Shown here: positions 27,935-38,113 of the stretch, piece by piece
How the letters are laid out: every line of letters starts with the position of its first letter
Numbering within the stretch: position 1 is the first letter of the stretch
From: an uncultured bacterium
Lineage (GTDB): Bacteria; Bacillota; Clostridia; TANB77; CAG-508
DNA length: 64,000 nucleotides
Assembly: GCA_905215935.1 (NCBI GenBank)
Contig: CAJMRY010000003.1
Span: 1-64,000 of the forward strand
Direction of reading: 5' to 3'
Notes under the pieces: model-generated
Database searches by the model: none
Told to the model about the DNA's origin: nothing
The model's input: only the letters and a program-made list of their open reading frames with translations
Program-made: the position numbers and the translations under genes

Positions 27935-28792
27935 TTATTGTTTTTTCTTAATTGGAATCCAAATTTCGCAATAATATTTTTCATCATCAATACCTTTTTT
28001 ATAATCTTTTGGATTTGAATACATTTCAATATTATATCCTGCTGCTATTTCATAATCATTTGAATTAGGCAACCACTCTTTAAATATTCTCTCATTCGTT
28101 TCTTGCATCTTTACACTTGCTGGACCAATACAAGAGAAAACTGCCCAAGTAAACTTTGGTATTTCTATAACTTCAAAATCTTTAGGAACTTTTAATTCAG
28201 AATTATAATCATCTCCAATAATATAATTAAAAGAATCACACCCCAAATTTGTATCAATATTAATACCATACTTTGCATTTATTTTATTAAATGCACTTTT
28301 CATAAAAAACTTTTTCCAGATTTTTGGTACATCTTGATATGCTGTTTCATATTTGAAACTGCCTTTTAATCCAATCACTTTAAATGCTTCTCTTTCCTCG
28401 ATTTTATACTCCATAGTATAACCACCTTTCAATATTACATTTATTTTTAAAGGTGCAAATTCCTTTATTTTTTCACCTTTACGAACTGCTGTTGGAGTAC
28501 AACCATGAAATCTTGTGAAAGCCTTTGTAAAACTATCTGGAGAATCATATCCATATTTTAAAGCTATATCAATTATTTTATTATTAGTATTCAATAATTC
28601 ATATCCTGCAAGTGATAATTTTCTATTTCTAATATATTCACTTATTGAATAACCACAAATAATAGCAAATCCCTTTTGAAAATAAAATGGTGATATATAT
28701 GAGTAATTTGAGATGTCTTCAATAGTAATATCATTTGTTAAATTATTTTCTATATATTCAATAGCTCTACTAATAGATTCACTCCAATTCAT
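27935..28792 (-). CDS. AraC-family regulator with GyrI-like effector domain
   Basis: 285 aa. AraC DNA-binding domain at residues 5-105 (AIEYIENNLTNDITIEDIS, then YGYDSPDSFTKAFTRFHGCTP). From about 125 a GyrI-like small-molecule-binding domain follows, ending YNIEMYSNPKDYKKG and YCEIWIPIKKK. The pair is typical of Rob/BmrR-type multidrug or toxin-responsive activators. Confidence 0.88.
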   Translation of the reverse strand: MNWSESISRAIEYIENNLTNDITIEDISNYSYISPFYFQKGFAIICGYSISEYIRNRKLSLAGYELLNTNNKIIDIALKYGYDSPDSFTKAFTRFHGCTPTAVRKGEKIKEFAPLKINVILKGGYTMEYKIEEREAFKVIGLKGSFKYETAYQDVPKIWKKFFMKSAFNKINAKYGINIDTNLGCDSFNYIIGDDYNSELKVPKDFEVIEIPKFTWAVFSCIGPASVKMQETNERIFKEWLPNSNDYEIAAGYNIEMYSNPKDYKKGIDDEKYYCEIWIPIKKKQ

Positions 28793-28944
28793 AACTTTCT
28801 CCCCTTTCAGTTCATAAATAAATTTTAACTTAAAAAGATTTATTATACCCGATTTTTCTTGCTAATATTTGTCTATATAATTATAAGAGCAAATTCAAAA
28901 ATCTGCCCTTAAAATTGTAATTTTGCAGTTACTTTGTTTTATTA

Positions 28945-29124
28945 CTATTTTTTTTCTGCGAGTTCTTTCTCCATAATTTCATCTATATTATCTTTTATTT
29001 CTTTTCCAGTAATATCTTCATAAGCATCTTTTATTCCATTTTTAACAGCCCATTTTATTACAAAATACAATGCAATTAAAATAATTATTGCAGTCCCTCC
29101 ACTAATTCCTAATTCTTCCCACAT
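28945..29124 (-). CDS. DUF6019-family small membrane protein
   Basis: 59 aa. One helix (TAIIILIALYFVIKWAVKNG) followed by IKDAYEDITGKEIKDNIDEI, the typical DUF6019 layout. RBS GGAG 10 nt before the ATG. Function unknown. Confidence 0.65.
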   Translation of the reverse strand: MWEELGISGGTAIIILIALYFVIKWAVKNGIKDAYEDITGKEIKDNIDEIMEKELAEKK

Positions 29125-29159
29125 AATCTTATTACTCCTTTTCTACTTACTAATTTATA

Positions 29160-29621
29160 TTAAACATTAAACTTCTCTTTACACTTAATATATTGTGCTA
29201 CTAAATAGTAATTAGTTATATCTTTATCGTCTAAACCTGTATATGCAGTTAATTCATCATATAAATAACTACTTCCTTCAACAAAAATATATGATGTATT
29301 TAATTCAATTCCAACTACAATTTTGATTCCTTTGAAAACATCATCTTGTCTTTCATATAAATTTTTGTCTATTACTTCAAATAATCTTATTATTGTTTTT
29401 TTACCACGTAATTTTTGATTTGAATATTCATTTAAAACTATATTGTCATAAACAATTTTTTCTAATTCTGGATTTTCAATTTGTACAACTGAATGAGTTT
29501 CTTTTAGATATTCTATTATTTCTAAACCATCTTTTTTATTAGGTTTTAAATTATCTTTGTTTTTATTATAAATATCTTGCCACTCTTTTATCATTTCTTT
29601 GTTTGGCTCTTGCATTAACAT
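29160..29621 (-). CDS. Hypothetical protein
   Basis: 153 aa, soluble, acidic/lysine-rich, no recognised motif; ends VAQYIKCKEKFNV. RBS GGAG before MLMQEP. Lies between the DUF6019 and HIT genes, in the same direction with short gaps. Confidence 0.55.
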   Translation of the reverse strand: MLMQEPNKEMIKEWQDIYNKNKDNLKPNKKDGLEIIEYLKETHSVVQIENPELEKIVYDNIVLNEYSNQKLRGKKTIIRLFEVIDKNLYERQDDVFKGIKIVVGIELNTSYIFVEGSSYLYDELTAYTGLDDKDITNYYLVAQYIKCKEKFNV

Positions 29622-29652
29622 ATTTAATCTCCTCTATATATTGTAATTTGTA

Positions 29653-30111
29653 TTAAAGGACTTTTTCTAACTCTTCAGATAGTTTTGATTTCATATTTAC
29701 TAATTCAGTCTCTGAAGGGCAATTATCTACATTATACATTTTTTCTATTGGGTACCACCAAACTGGTCCTTTTCCATTTCTTCCATAGTCTTCTATATCT
29801 CCACTTACTCTCGGAAATAAGTGCCAATGAAGATGAGAATCTCCATTTCCCAACAGTTCATAATTCATTTTTTCAGTATTAAAAGCTCTTGAAACAGCTT
29901 CTGCTACAACAGACATTTCCTCTAAAAACTTCATCTTAGTTGAATAATCAAGCTGAAATAATTCTGTTTTGTGTTCTTTAAAAAGAAATAATGAATATCC
30001 TTTAAAATGTTGGTAATCTCCTATAACAACATAACCAGTTTCTAATTCTTTAACAAAATATGGATTAGTATCATTTTTAATCATATTGATTCTATCACAA
30101 ATAAGACACAT
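29653..30111 (-). CDS. HIT-family nucleotide hydrolase
   Basis: 152 aa. N-terminal CLICDRI and the C-terminal HLHWHLFPR (HxHxH) mark the histidine-triad family. The YFVKELETGYVVIGDYQHFKGYSLF stretch (in pieces) is typical of clostridial HIT proteins. Hydrolyses nucleotide phosphoramidates or dinucleotides; the exact substrate is unknown. Confidence 0.88.
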   Translation of the reverse strand: MCLICDRINMIKNDTNPYFVKELETGYVVIGDYQHFKGYSLFLFKEHKTELFQLDYSTKMKFLEEMSVVAEAVSRAFNTEKMNYELLGNGDSHLHWHLFPRVSGDIEDYGRNGKGPVWWYPIEKMYNVDNCPSETELVNMKSKLSEELEKVL

Positions 30112-30148
30112 ATAAATCCTCCCTACAACTTACTATTTATCGAGCACT

Positions 30149-30466
30149 TTATTTCTTTTTCTTTGACTTTGGTATTGGTGTTACTTTTTCTAATTCAATG
30201 ATAACATCTTTGCAAAATTCACTATTATCAATGTCTAATACATAATGTTCTTTTGCCCCATTATATGGGTAACCTGTTTGTGCATTTTTCATCACATTTT
30301 CAATACAATCTAATTTCTTAACAAAAGGTACATTATCACACACTATAATAACTGGTTTATCATTAACATAAACCATAAATTCGCCAAACATTTTCTTATA
30401 CCTTATTTCTCCTATACCTTTTATTTGTTCACATACATATTCTATATATTCATTTGTTGTAGCCAT
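30149..30466 (-). CDS. TfoX/Sxy N-terminal-domain protein
   Basis: 105 aa. YKKMFGEFMVYVNDKPV fits the RKMFGGYGLY-type signature of the TfoX N-domain. There is no C-terminal domain, so it is a stand-alone version common in Bacillota; a competence role should not be assumed. Confidence 0.75.
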   Translation of the reverse strand: MATTNEYIEYVCEQIKGIGEIRYKKMFGEFMVYVNDKPVIIVCDNVPFVKKLDCIENVMKNAQTGYPYNGAKEHYVLDIDNSEFCKDVIIELEKVTPIPKSKKKK

Positions 30467-30496
30467 TTTTTTCTCCTTTTCTTTAATTTTGTATTA

Positions 30497-30874
30497 CTAT
30501 TTACTTAACATTTTTATTGCCTCATCTTCACTTGCTACAAAGAATACATCTTTTCCATTATTACTTTCATAAATAAAATCTTTTAATGGTTTACTTGTAT
30601 ATTTTGAATAATCTCCTATAATAGCAAATTTAATTTGGTAGTTTATAAATTTTTGCAAAATTTCTCCTGCTAATCCTTTACTCAATATAAAAAAGTCATT
30701 AATAATTGCATTTTTATTTAATGCTATTTTATTACAATTTGTTTCGTACTTTATTGTCATTATAAAATCTATTGCAGATTGCACATCTTTTATAATAACC
30801 TCATTACTATTTATTATCGCTATATCTTTAACTATATTTGTATCCACTATTTCATTTCCCCTTATATATTCCAT
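30497..30874 (-). CDS. DUF4180 protein
   Basis: 125 aa. IIKDVQSAIDFIMTIKYETN, KIALNKNAIINDFFILSKGLAGEIL (in pieces) and KDVFFVASEDEAI follow the DUF4180 pattern. Small cytoplasmic protein, often near AraC/MerR-type stress regulators; function unknown. Confidence 0.75.
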   Translation of the reverse strand: MEYIRGNEIVDTNIVKDIAIINSNEVIIKDVQSAIDFIMTIKYETNCNKIALNKNAIINDFFILSKGLAGEILQKFINYQIKFAIIGDYSKYTSKPLKDFIYESNNGKDVFFVASEDEAIKMLSK

Positions 30875-31045
30875 TTATGATTTTTCAAGTTGACACATAT
30901 TTCATTTTTAAATAATATTCTTCAACAATGGAAAGAATTAAATATATCAAAACTTGTGTACTGCATATTTTTCTCCATCTACTATTAAATTTTTATATAA
31001 AATTACATTTGTTAGCTTCTTACAACTGATTGTTTTGCTGTAGCT

Positions 31046-31090
31046 ATGATAACATAAAGACAGATAATTTTCAAATAAATTATCTGCCTT
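31046..31090 (-). promoter_or_regulatory. Hairpin-embedded promoter, example 4
   Basis: Minus strand stem GGCAGATAATTT/AAATTATCTGTC. -35 TTGAAA at the loop, 17-nt spacer with TGT, -10 TATCAT (31051-31046). Follows the DUF4362 gene and points at the DUF4180 gene, 170 nt on. Confidence 0.6.
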
Positions 31091-31095
31091 TTTAT

Positions 31096-32340
31096 TTATA
31101 TTACATTATTTATTGTCATTTCCTTTATTCCTATATAAACATCTCTATTCCCATCTAGTGTATGGCATTTTATAATTGAATAATTATCATAATTATATAT
31201 CATACTTCCACCATCTCTATACATATATCCACTTATTTTTTTATCTTTTAAATCTTGATTTGCTTTTGCTATTATTTCATCCATTGTAATTTTATTATTT
31301 AGTAAAGCATCTCTTAAAGAAATTTCTTCTCCATTTATTAAGATGTTTACTGCTCCCTCATAAATATAAATATTATAATCATATTTTTCTGTTTCTGATT
31401 TATCTAATATTTTATGCACTTTTGTTTCATTTTGTGGATGTTTATCATAAAATCGTATTTCAAATTTGTCTACTGATTTTATTTCAATATTAGTAGCTTC
31501 TACTTTTGCTGGGTATGTTTCCATTATATAACCTGTATATGTTATCTTTACATTTGTTCCAACTTTATATATCTCATCATTATTTTCACCCAAACTAATT
31601 TCTATTTTATCAGCTGATTTTCGTATTTCTTCGCCTTCATTTGGTTCTACTAAAATATATTTTTGGTGTGCTTCTATTACTTTTCCATAAAAAGATAAAT
31701 TTGATTCTTGCTCTGCATCACTTGGATAACTACATATATTAATTGCTTCATATCTCTTTACATTTTCATCTATGTATTCTATTTCTGCATATAATACTAA
31801 GTCTACATTTACTATATCTCCATCTCTTGTTTCTTTTATTCCATAAATCTCGCCTGGTATATCATCATTTGTAATTATTTTTCTATCTTCCTTAACTGAC
31901 CATTTATCTCTTGTATTATCTATTTTTAAAATGTAAGTAGTTTTATTTACTGGCTTTCCAGCATGTAAATATGTTTCATCTTTTATTTTATAACTTAATT
32001 CTGTTATGATTGGATCTCCTTCTGTTGTATATTGCACAATTTTTATAGAATCTTCTATTCTATTTTTAGAATTAATACTAGTATTTTCTATAAATTTATC
32101 TAGTTTATCTTTATTATAAATTTTATTGTGTCCTATTACAAAATATCCACTTTCAATTGCTTTTTCTAACGAATAATCTTCATTTGAATTATCAATTATA
32201 CTTTGCTTTTTTTCTGATTCTTCACTTGTTATATCTCCTGACTTTTTCCAAATTTTTGTTTTAGCAAATACTACTATACATATCATTATTATTGTTATTA
32301 ATAGTGATATGCCTATCATTATTTTTTTATTTTTCTTCAT
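31096..32340 (-). CDS. Membrane-anchored DUF4362 / DUF3221-type protein
   Basis: About 414 aa. N-terminal helix (KIMIGISLLITIIMICIVVF) anchors an extracellular part. Residues ~55-125 (YSLEKAIESGYFVIGHNKIY, then IVQYTTEGDPI) match DUF4362. A later stretch (KVGTNVKITYTGYIMETYPA) matches DUF3221. Start placed at the ATG after GGGTGG. Envelope protein of unknown function downstream of the MMPL exporter gene. Confidence 0.7.
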   Translation of the reverse strand: MKKNKKIMIGISLLITIIMICIVVFAKTKIWKKSGDITSEESEKKQSIIDNSNEDYSLEKAIESGYFVIGHNKIYNKDKLDKFIENTSINSKNRIEDSIKIVQYTTEGDPIITELSYKIKDETYLHAGKPVNKTTYILKIDNTRDKWSVKEDRKIITNDDIPGEIYGIKETRDGDIVNVDLVLYAEIEYIDENVKRYEAINICSYPSDAEQESNLSFYGKVIEAHQKYILVEPNEGEEIRKSADKIEISLGENNDEIYKVGTNVKITYTGYIMETYPAKVEATNIEIKSVDKFEIRFYDKHPQNETKVHKILDKSETEKYDYNIYIYEGAVNILINGEEISLRDALLNNKITMDEIIAKANQDLKDKKISGYMYRDGGSMIYNYDNYSIIKCHTLDGNRDVYIGIKEMTINNVI

Positions 32341-32531
32341 AAGTACCACCCTTTCTATTATTTAGACACATTTTTTTCTTATTTTGTTGGTATTTTATAA
32401 AAATAATAAAAAAGTTATCATTATAATTAAATGTAGTTTCATTATTATTTTAAGAAAATTGTACAGGACAGAAACTGAGAATTTGATAAATTGTAATTTT
32501 TCAATGTTATTTTTTATTCCCTACTTTAATC

Positions 32532-35500
32532 TTAATTAACTTTATTCTTTTTCTTTACTACAAATTTATCAAGAAAAGCAAGTGTTCCAGGTAATATAAT
32601 TAATATTAAAATTGTCGAACATAATACTCCTTGTGATAAAGTCTTACATAGCATTGATACAATACCACTAGCAAATCTTCCTACAAGTAATGTCGCAATA
32701 ATTAATATTGAAGAAGATGTTAGAATTGTATGTATTGATTTATTATAAGCATTTTTTACTGATTCTTTAATATCTAATTTTTCTCTTGACTCTATATAAT
32801 ATGAAGCATATACAATTGCATAATCTATAGTAGCTCCCATTAGTATACTTTGAACAACTAATAACGCAATAAAATATACATGATCTCCAAATATTCCCAA
32901 TATCCCCATTGTCATGTATACTGCACATTGAATAATTAAAACAAGTACAGCTGGTGTAGTAAATGATTTAAAAGTAATAGCAACAACTATAAATATCGCA
33001 ATCATTGTAAGTATTGATATATAGTTAAATTCATCTGTAAAAGTTTTGCTCATCTCATAAGACATAGATGAATCTCCAATTATATAGCTTTCTGTTCCTT
33101 CTAAATTATCATAAATTTTTTGTATAAAATCATAAACTTCATCAGATTCAACATCAAATTTAGTATTCATTACAATTCTTGAATAATTATTTCCAACTAG
33201 CTTTTCCTTATTATCTTGTATTGTATTCTTAGCATCTGTAACTTGACTTCTCATATCATCTTCTATAAAATCGTCAAATCTACTATCTGCAAATATTTTA
33301 TTACTTGTATAATTTATAAAATCTTCTATTGATATTGCCCAATCATCTTGATAATATTTTTCGCTTCCATAATAAATATACAATATTTCAATGGTATTTT
33401 CCTCTATGCTATTTGTTAAATTTGAAAGAATAGCAAAGATTTCTCCAGGTGTATATTCGCATTTGTTTATTACTGCATTCATAATTCCATTAATTGTGTT
33501 TAACTTTATTGTTTGTTCACTATCAATTTGCTTTGAATATTTTTCATTTGTTACAACATCTTTTAACATAAATTCTACAAACTCTTTTAATGATGCACTC
33601 ATATTGTGATTCATATACTTAGCCGAATATAGTGAATATAAAAGTTTTACATCCTCTTTACTCAAGTCCAACAAATTAGAAATTTCATTTGCAGAATACT
33701 TTTTACCATTCATTACACTTTCCATTACTGTATCAATTAATTCTAGCTTATTTAATGTATCTGCATTTAGATTTTCTTTTAGTTCTTTATCTTCTTTATG
33801 TTGTAACATAAAATCCACAAAATTTACTGGTGTTAGTTTAAATTGTGTCTTTTGTGAAGCATATAATGTGTATATCCTTTTTGTTACATCATTATTAACT
33901 CCTACTATATTTGATATTTCGCTATATGAATACTTTTGGTTATTTTTTGTACTACTCATTATAGTATATGCCATTCGTAACTGACTTAAATTTTCTTTAT
34001 TCATATTGTTAGATATTTTTGGATTGCTACCATTATCAATTATAAATTTAACAAATTGATATGGTGTTTGTTTACAATTTGTAGCATTTCCTTTCGTGTA
34101 ATCATATAAACCATATATCTGATAAGTTTGTTTAGTATTCATTCCTAATACATTAGCAATTTGTGTTGCAGTATATTTACTAGGTTTACTACTGTCATCT
34201 ATTATTAATTTTATTAATTTCAAATTATCTAATGAATTTTTATCTATATTGTCTGATAATTTTTCTATAACTAAATTAATAAATTCTTGTGGCGACATTT
34301 GATAACTATCTGGTAATTGTAATGCTTTATATACATTGTCTACTAATCCATTACTTACATTATTAAATATATACAATAATTGTGCTTTATTCATTTTCGT
34401 AGTATTCATGTTATTTTCATTTTTAGTAAATACAGCTATTTTATTTATGGCACTTACATCTACTCCGTCTAAATAATTTGTGTTGTTTTTCAAATAATTA
34501 ACAAAGTCAATATATTCTGCTATTGTTAAAGTTGTTCCATTATCGGCCAAAGTATATTTTAGTAGTAATAATTGTTTAACCATATTTTCATCTATTCCAA
34601 ATATACTTGATAATTCAGTAGTATTCATATTTTTATCAATTATACTCTTATTACTCATTGTTTGTAATAATTTTAAATTAGTAACAGTATCACTATCAAA
34701 TTGACTTGCATATTGCTCGTTTGATAAAACATTATTTATCACAAAGTTTGCAAATTCATTAATGGATAGTTTGTTATCTACTCCATGTATGCTGTAATAA
34801 TACAAATATAAACTGTCTAGTGTATTTTTATCCATTCCAAATAAATGTGCCATTTCAGTAGAATTCATACTTTTTGTTATTGTGTTTTTATCTAAAAACT
34901 TGTTTAAAGTGTTTAGATTATTTTTTGCTGATTTTGGTATATTACTAGAATAATCATTGTTTGTTAAAACTTCATTATTAACAAAATTTACAAAATCTTT
35001 AATTGTTAAACTTACATTAACTTTATCTTTATAATAATATACAAATAAGTTATATACATCATTCTCATTTATCTCTAAAGTATTTGCAATTTCACTATAT
35101 GTTCTTTTTTTATTCATTTCACTATTAGATGTAAATTTATTTAATGTTTTTATATTGCTTTTTGCACTATTATCTAATTTTGAAGAAAAGTTTTGGTTAT
35201 TTAAAACATTGCTTTCAGTAAATTCTACAAATTCATCAAATGTCATTTTTGTTTCTGAATTATCATTATAATAATTATAGTATAGTATCTTTAATAAATA
35301 ATCTTCTATTTTGGTATTTGTTCCTAATTTTTCTAATTTATCATTAAATTCATTATATTTTAGTTTTTCTCCTATTGTATTTCCATAAGCTAGAACCTCA
35401 GTAGTTTCTTCAGTATTTTCTAATTTTTCAAGATATTTAGAAACTGTTTCTTCATCTTTATTATTATATATAATTGCTATTTGATTATTTTTCTTAAATA

Positions 35501-36614
35501 CATCTGCTATTTTATCTTCATCTGATGGAGTATATATAATTCCCACATTTCCTTTCAATATATAACTTCCTATAAATAATATAATTAACAAAATAAATCC
35601 AATACTTCTAAACTTATAAATAAAATTCCCAAAATGATTTAGAGTAATATGTGGTGCTTTTTTCTTTGTTCTCGTAATGACTTTATCACACATTAATATT
35701 AAGGCCGGCAAACATGTAAATATAACTAATAAACTTAAAAGAACTCCTTTAGCAAGAACTAATCCTAAATCTTTACCTATTGTGAAGCTCATAAATACCA
35801 ATGTTATTAACCCTACTATTGTTGTTAGCGAACTACTTGAAATAGATGAAAATGATTTATACAGAGCTTCTTGCATAGCTTCTACTTTATCCTTGGTATT
35901 TTCCTTTTCTTGCCTATAACGATTTATTAACATTATAGAATAGTCCATTGATAACGCTAACTGTAAAATAGCTGAAATTGAACTTGTAACATTAGAAACT
36001 GTACCAAATATAATATTTGTTCCATTATTTAATAATACTGCAATTCCTATACAAATCAAAAACAAAAGTGGTTCTATATATGATTCACACATAATAACAA
36101 GTATTATTGCAACTATTAAAACTGCTAAAACAAGAATCCATGTTGGTAATATTTTCATATTTCTATCTTTAATATCACCACTTGTATAAAATTCATAATC
36201 TTTAAATGTTTCATTTACCTTTCTATATACTGAAGCTGCTTTTTCAGAATCTTCTGTGTCATCAACATTTATCTTATATAATGTATATTCATTAGAATTA
36301 TATTCTTCGTTTCCTTTTTCATAATGGACACTAGAAACTCCATCAAGTGTAGATAATTTTTCATGCATATCCTTTTTTTCTTCTTCTTTTAAATTTTTAA
36401 ACATTACATTAAGATATGACACTTTTTCCTCTTCAAATTCTTTTTCCATAATATCCATGCCTATTTTTGTTTCAGAATCAGATGGTAGATACTCTGTCAT
36501 ATCATAATTTATTTTTACTTTTGTAGACAAAAATATTGATACTATTACTAAAAAAATAAACAGTACAATAATAAAGTTCCTTCTTTTTACAATAAAATCT
36601 GTTATTTTCCTCAA
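32532..36614 (-). CDS. MMPL/RND-family exporter with nine-unit repeat insert
   Basis: 1360 aa. Two halves of the MMPL/YdfJ type: an N-terminal helix, then ALSMDYSIMLINRYRQE with the conserved DYS-ring motif; the C-terminal half has GATIDYAIVYASYY. Between them (about residues 400-1120) lies a large extracellular insert of roughly nine ~80-residue units, each with a (L/M)(T/S)xxEFxxFxxxxxxxN core (for example LTIKDFVNFVNNEVL) followed by an EI/EM...(F/V)G(M/I) helix-turn. Probably exports lipids, drugs or peptides. It is transcribed away from a TetR-type gene that should control it. Confidence 0.85.
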   Translation of the reverse strand: MRKITDFIVKRRNFIIVLFIFLVIVSIFLSTKVKINYDMTEYLPSDSETKIGMDIMEKEFEEEKVSYLNVMFKNLKEEEKKDMHEKLSTLDGVSSVHYEKGNEEYNSNEYTLYKINVDDTEDSEKAASVYRKVNETFKDYEFYTSGDIKDRNMKILPTWILVLAVLIVAIILVIMCESYIEPLLFLICIGIAVLLNNGTNIIFGTVSNVTSSISAILQLALSMDYSIMLINRYRQEKENTKDKVEAMQEALYKSFSSISSSSLTTIVGLITLVFMSFTIGKDLGLVLAKGVLLSLLVIFTCLPALILMCDKVITRTKKKAPHITLNHFGNFIYKFRSIGFILLIILFIGSYILKGNVGIIYTPSDEDKIADVFKKNNQIAIIYNNKDEETVSKYLEKLENTEETTEVLAYGNTIGEKLKYNEFNDKLEKLGTNTKIEDYLLKILYYNYYNDNSETKMTFDEFVEFTESNVLNNQNFSSKLDNSAKSNIKTLNKFTSNSEMNKKRTYSEIANTLEINENDVYNLFVYYYKDKVNVSLTIKDFVNFVNNEVLTNNDYSSNIPKSAKNNLNTLNKFLDKNTITKSMNSTEMAHLFGMDKNTLDSLYLYYYSIHGVDNKLSINEFANFVINNVLSNEQYASQFDSDTVTNLKLLQTMSNKSIIDKNMNTTELSSIFGIDENMVKQLLLLKYTLADNGTTLTIAEYIDFVNYLKNNTNYLDGVDVSAINKIAVFTKNENNMNTTKMNKAQLLYIFNNVSNGLVDNVYKALQLPDSYQMSPQEFINLVIEKLSDNIDKNSLDNLKLIKLIIDDSSKPSKYTATQIANVLGMNTKQTYQIYGLYDYTKGNATNCKQTPYQFVKFIIDNGSNPKISNNMNKENLSQLRMAYTIMSSTKNNQKYSYSEISNIVGVNNDVTKRIYTLYASQKTQFKLTPVNFVDFMLQHKEDKELKENLNADTLNKLELIDTVMESVMNGKKYSANEISNLLDLSKEDVKLLYSLYSAKYMNHNMSASLKEFVEFMLKDVVTNEKYSKQIDSEQTIKLNTINGIMNAVINKCEYTPGEIFAILSNLTNSIEENTIEILYIYYGSEKYYQDDWAISIEDFINYTSNKIFADSRFDDFIEDDMRSQVTDAKNTIQDNKEKLVGNNYSRIVMNTKFDVESDEVYDFIQKIYDNLEGTESYIIGDSSMSYEMSKTFTDEFNYISILTMIAIFIVVAITFKSFTTPAVLVLIIQCAVYMTMGILGIFGDHVYFIALLVVQSILMGATIDYAIVYASYYIESREKLDIKESVKNAYNKSIHTILTSSSILIIATLLVGRFASGIVSMLCKTLSQGVLCSTILILIILPGTLAFLDKFVVKKKNKVN

Positions 36615-36652
36615 GTTAATATCCTTCCTTTCTTTTTTCGCAATTGTATTTA

Positions 36653-36690
36653 ATTATACGCTGGCTACTATTACAATACAATAGACAATT
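36653..36690 (-). promoter_or_regulatory. Promoter of the MMPL exporter gene
   Basis: Minus strand TTGTAT and TATAAT (36658-36653) with a 17-nt spacer, 40 nt upstream of the start. Shares the 130-nt divergent region with the regulator promoter. Confidence 0.55.
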
Positions 36691-36698
36691 TTAGACAT

Positions 36699-36727
36699 TT
36701 GACTAAAACTTTTAAAAGTTATATAAT
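36699..36727 (+). promoter_or_regulatory. Promoter and palindromic operator of the TetR-type gene
   Basis: TTGACT (36699-36704) and TATAAT (36722-36727), spacer 17 nt. The spacer contains the perfect 14-bp palindrome AACTTTTAAAAGTT. Binding there would block the regulator's own promoter and could also affect the divergent exporter gene. Confidence 0.75.
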
Positions 36728-36745
36728 ATTAATGGTGATGATTTT

Positions 36746-37330
36746 ATGAATAGAAAACAAGATAAGAGAAATTTAAGTACAAAAATAGAACTTGCAAATG
36801 CTTTTAAAGAATTGTCAAAGGAAAAGCAAATGAATAAAATATCTGTTAGTGATTTAATTAAATATTGCAATTTAAATAGAAATACTTTTTATTATCATTT
36901 TGAAGATATTTATGATTTAATTAATTGGATATTTAACGAAGAAGTAAAAACAATAATAGAAAATTTGGATAAAACTAATTATGAACTTTTTTTTAATAGT
37001 GTTTTGGACTATATTGAAGAAAATAAACATATTTTAAATTCTGCATATAATTCTTTTGGTAGAGAACAACTAAAAAGATTATTAAATCCTCACTTTTATG
37101 TTATTTTAAATAAAATTATTACTGATCAAATCCAAAAACACAACTTATCTATTGACAATACTTTCAAAGATTTCTTAATTGAATTTTATAGTGCAGGAAT
37201 TGCTGAATTGATAGTTAGATATTGTAAAGAAGAACAATGTATTGACAGAAAAACACTACTTAGTTATCTGTTTTCCTTAATTGATGCTATTCCTATTACA
37301 AATAAAAAAGTAAATGTTATGATGAAGTGA
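36746..37330 (+). CDS. TetR-family regulator (DhaS/YxaF-like) divergent to the MMPL exporter
   Basis: 194 aa. HTH with KISVSDLIKYCNLNRNTFYYHFEDIYDLINWI, typical of TetR members with a TetR_C-type C-domain (FYSAGIAELIVRY). One of only two plus-strand genes here. The divergent layout and the palindrome in its promoter suggest it represses itself and the exporter. Confidence 0.85.
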   Translation: MNRKQDKRNLSTKIELANAFKELSKEKQMNKISVSDLIKYCNLNRNTFYYHFEDIYDLINWIFNEEVKTIIENLDKTNYELFFNSVLDYIEENKHILNSAYNSFGREQLKRLLNPHFYVILNKIITDQIQKHNLSIDNTFKDFLIEFYSAGIAELIVRYCKEEQCIDRKTLLSYLFSLIDAIPITNKKVNVMMK

Positions 37331-37363
37331 ACTTTATTTAGTTACCTCATCATAACATTTACT
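37309..37363 (+). terminator. Terminator of the TetR-type gene
   Basis: Perfect 17-bp stem (AGTAAATGTTATGATGA with its complement) overlapping the stop codon, followed by TTTTTT on the plus strand. Confidence 0.85.
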
Positions 37364-37453
37364 TTTTTAACTTTATAATCTGTAATTTATTTTTCAAATC
37401 ACCTTTTTAATTGCTCTTCATTTGCTTAGAAATAATATTATTTCTCCTTTATA

Positions 37454-38110
37454 TTATTTTTCATTGACTAACTCATATACAGTATCAACTTTATCACACA
37501 CATTTTGTGAATGAGTTACAATTATGATACATTTATTTTCTTCTCTTGCTAAAACTTGAAATATTTTTAAAATTTCATTTTCTGTATCTTTGTCTAGGTT
37601 TCCTGTTGGTTCATCTGCAATAATGATTTTAGGATTATATGATAAGCTTCTTGCAATAGCAATTCTTTGTTGTTCCCCACCTGATAATTTTAATATTTTT
37701 CTTTTGCTATGTTCTTCTTTAAGCCCTACACTTTTCATAAGTTCTAGTGCCCTTTTCTTTTTATCTTTTATTTTTACTTTACTTACATCCATAGATAATA
37801 TAATATTTTCTATTGCTGTTAATCTTGGTAATAAATTATAACTTTGAAATACAATTCCTATATCTGTATTTCTATATTTGTCTAAGTTCATCTTTTTCAA
37901 ATCTTTCTCGTCATATAACACTTTTCCCTCTGTACATTTTTCAAGTCCTGTTATAAGTGATAATAGTGTTGTTTTTCCGCTTCCACTTTTCCCTTTAATT
38001 GCATACATTTTTCCTTGTTCAAATTCATAATTTATATTTTTAAAAACATAAGTATCTTTTGGTGCATCTTTATATTTATATCCTACATTTTCTAATTTTA
38101 ATATTCCCAT
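37454..38110 (-). CDS. ABC transporter ATPase (LolD/MacB type)
   Basis: 218 aa. Walker A GKSGSGKTTLL, Q-loop FQSYNLLPRL, signature LSGGEQQRIAIARSL, Walker B IIIADEPTGNLD, H-loop VTHS. Works with the FtsX-like permease 4 nt upstream. Likely function: peptide or antimicrobial export, or lipoprotein-type extraction. The nearby two-component system may control it. Confidence 0.93.
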   Translation of the reverse strand: MGILKLENVGYKYKDAPKDTYVFKNINYEFEQGKMYAIKGKSGSGKTTLLSLITGLEKCTEGKVLYDEKDLKKMNLDKYRNTDIGIVFQSYNLLPRLTAIENIILSMDVSKVKIKDKKKRALELMKSVGLKEEHSKRKILKLSGGEQQRIAIARSLSYNPKIIIADEPTGNLDKDTENEILKIFQVLAREENKCIIIVTHSQNVCDKVDTVYELVNEK

Positions 38111-38113
38111 ACA

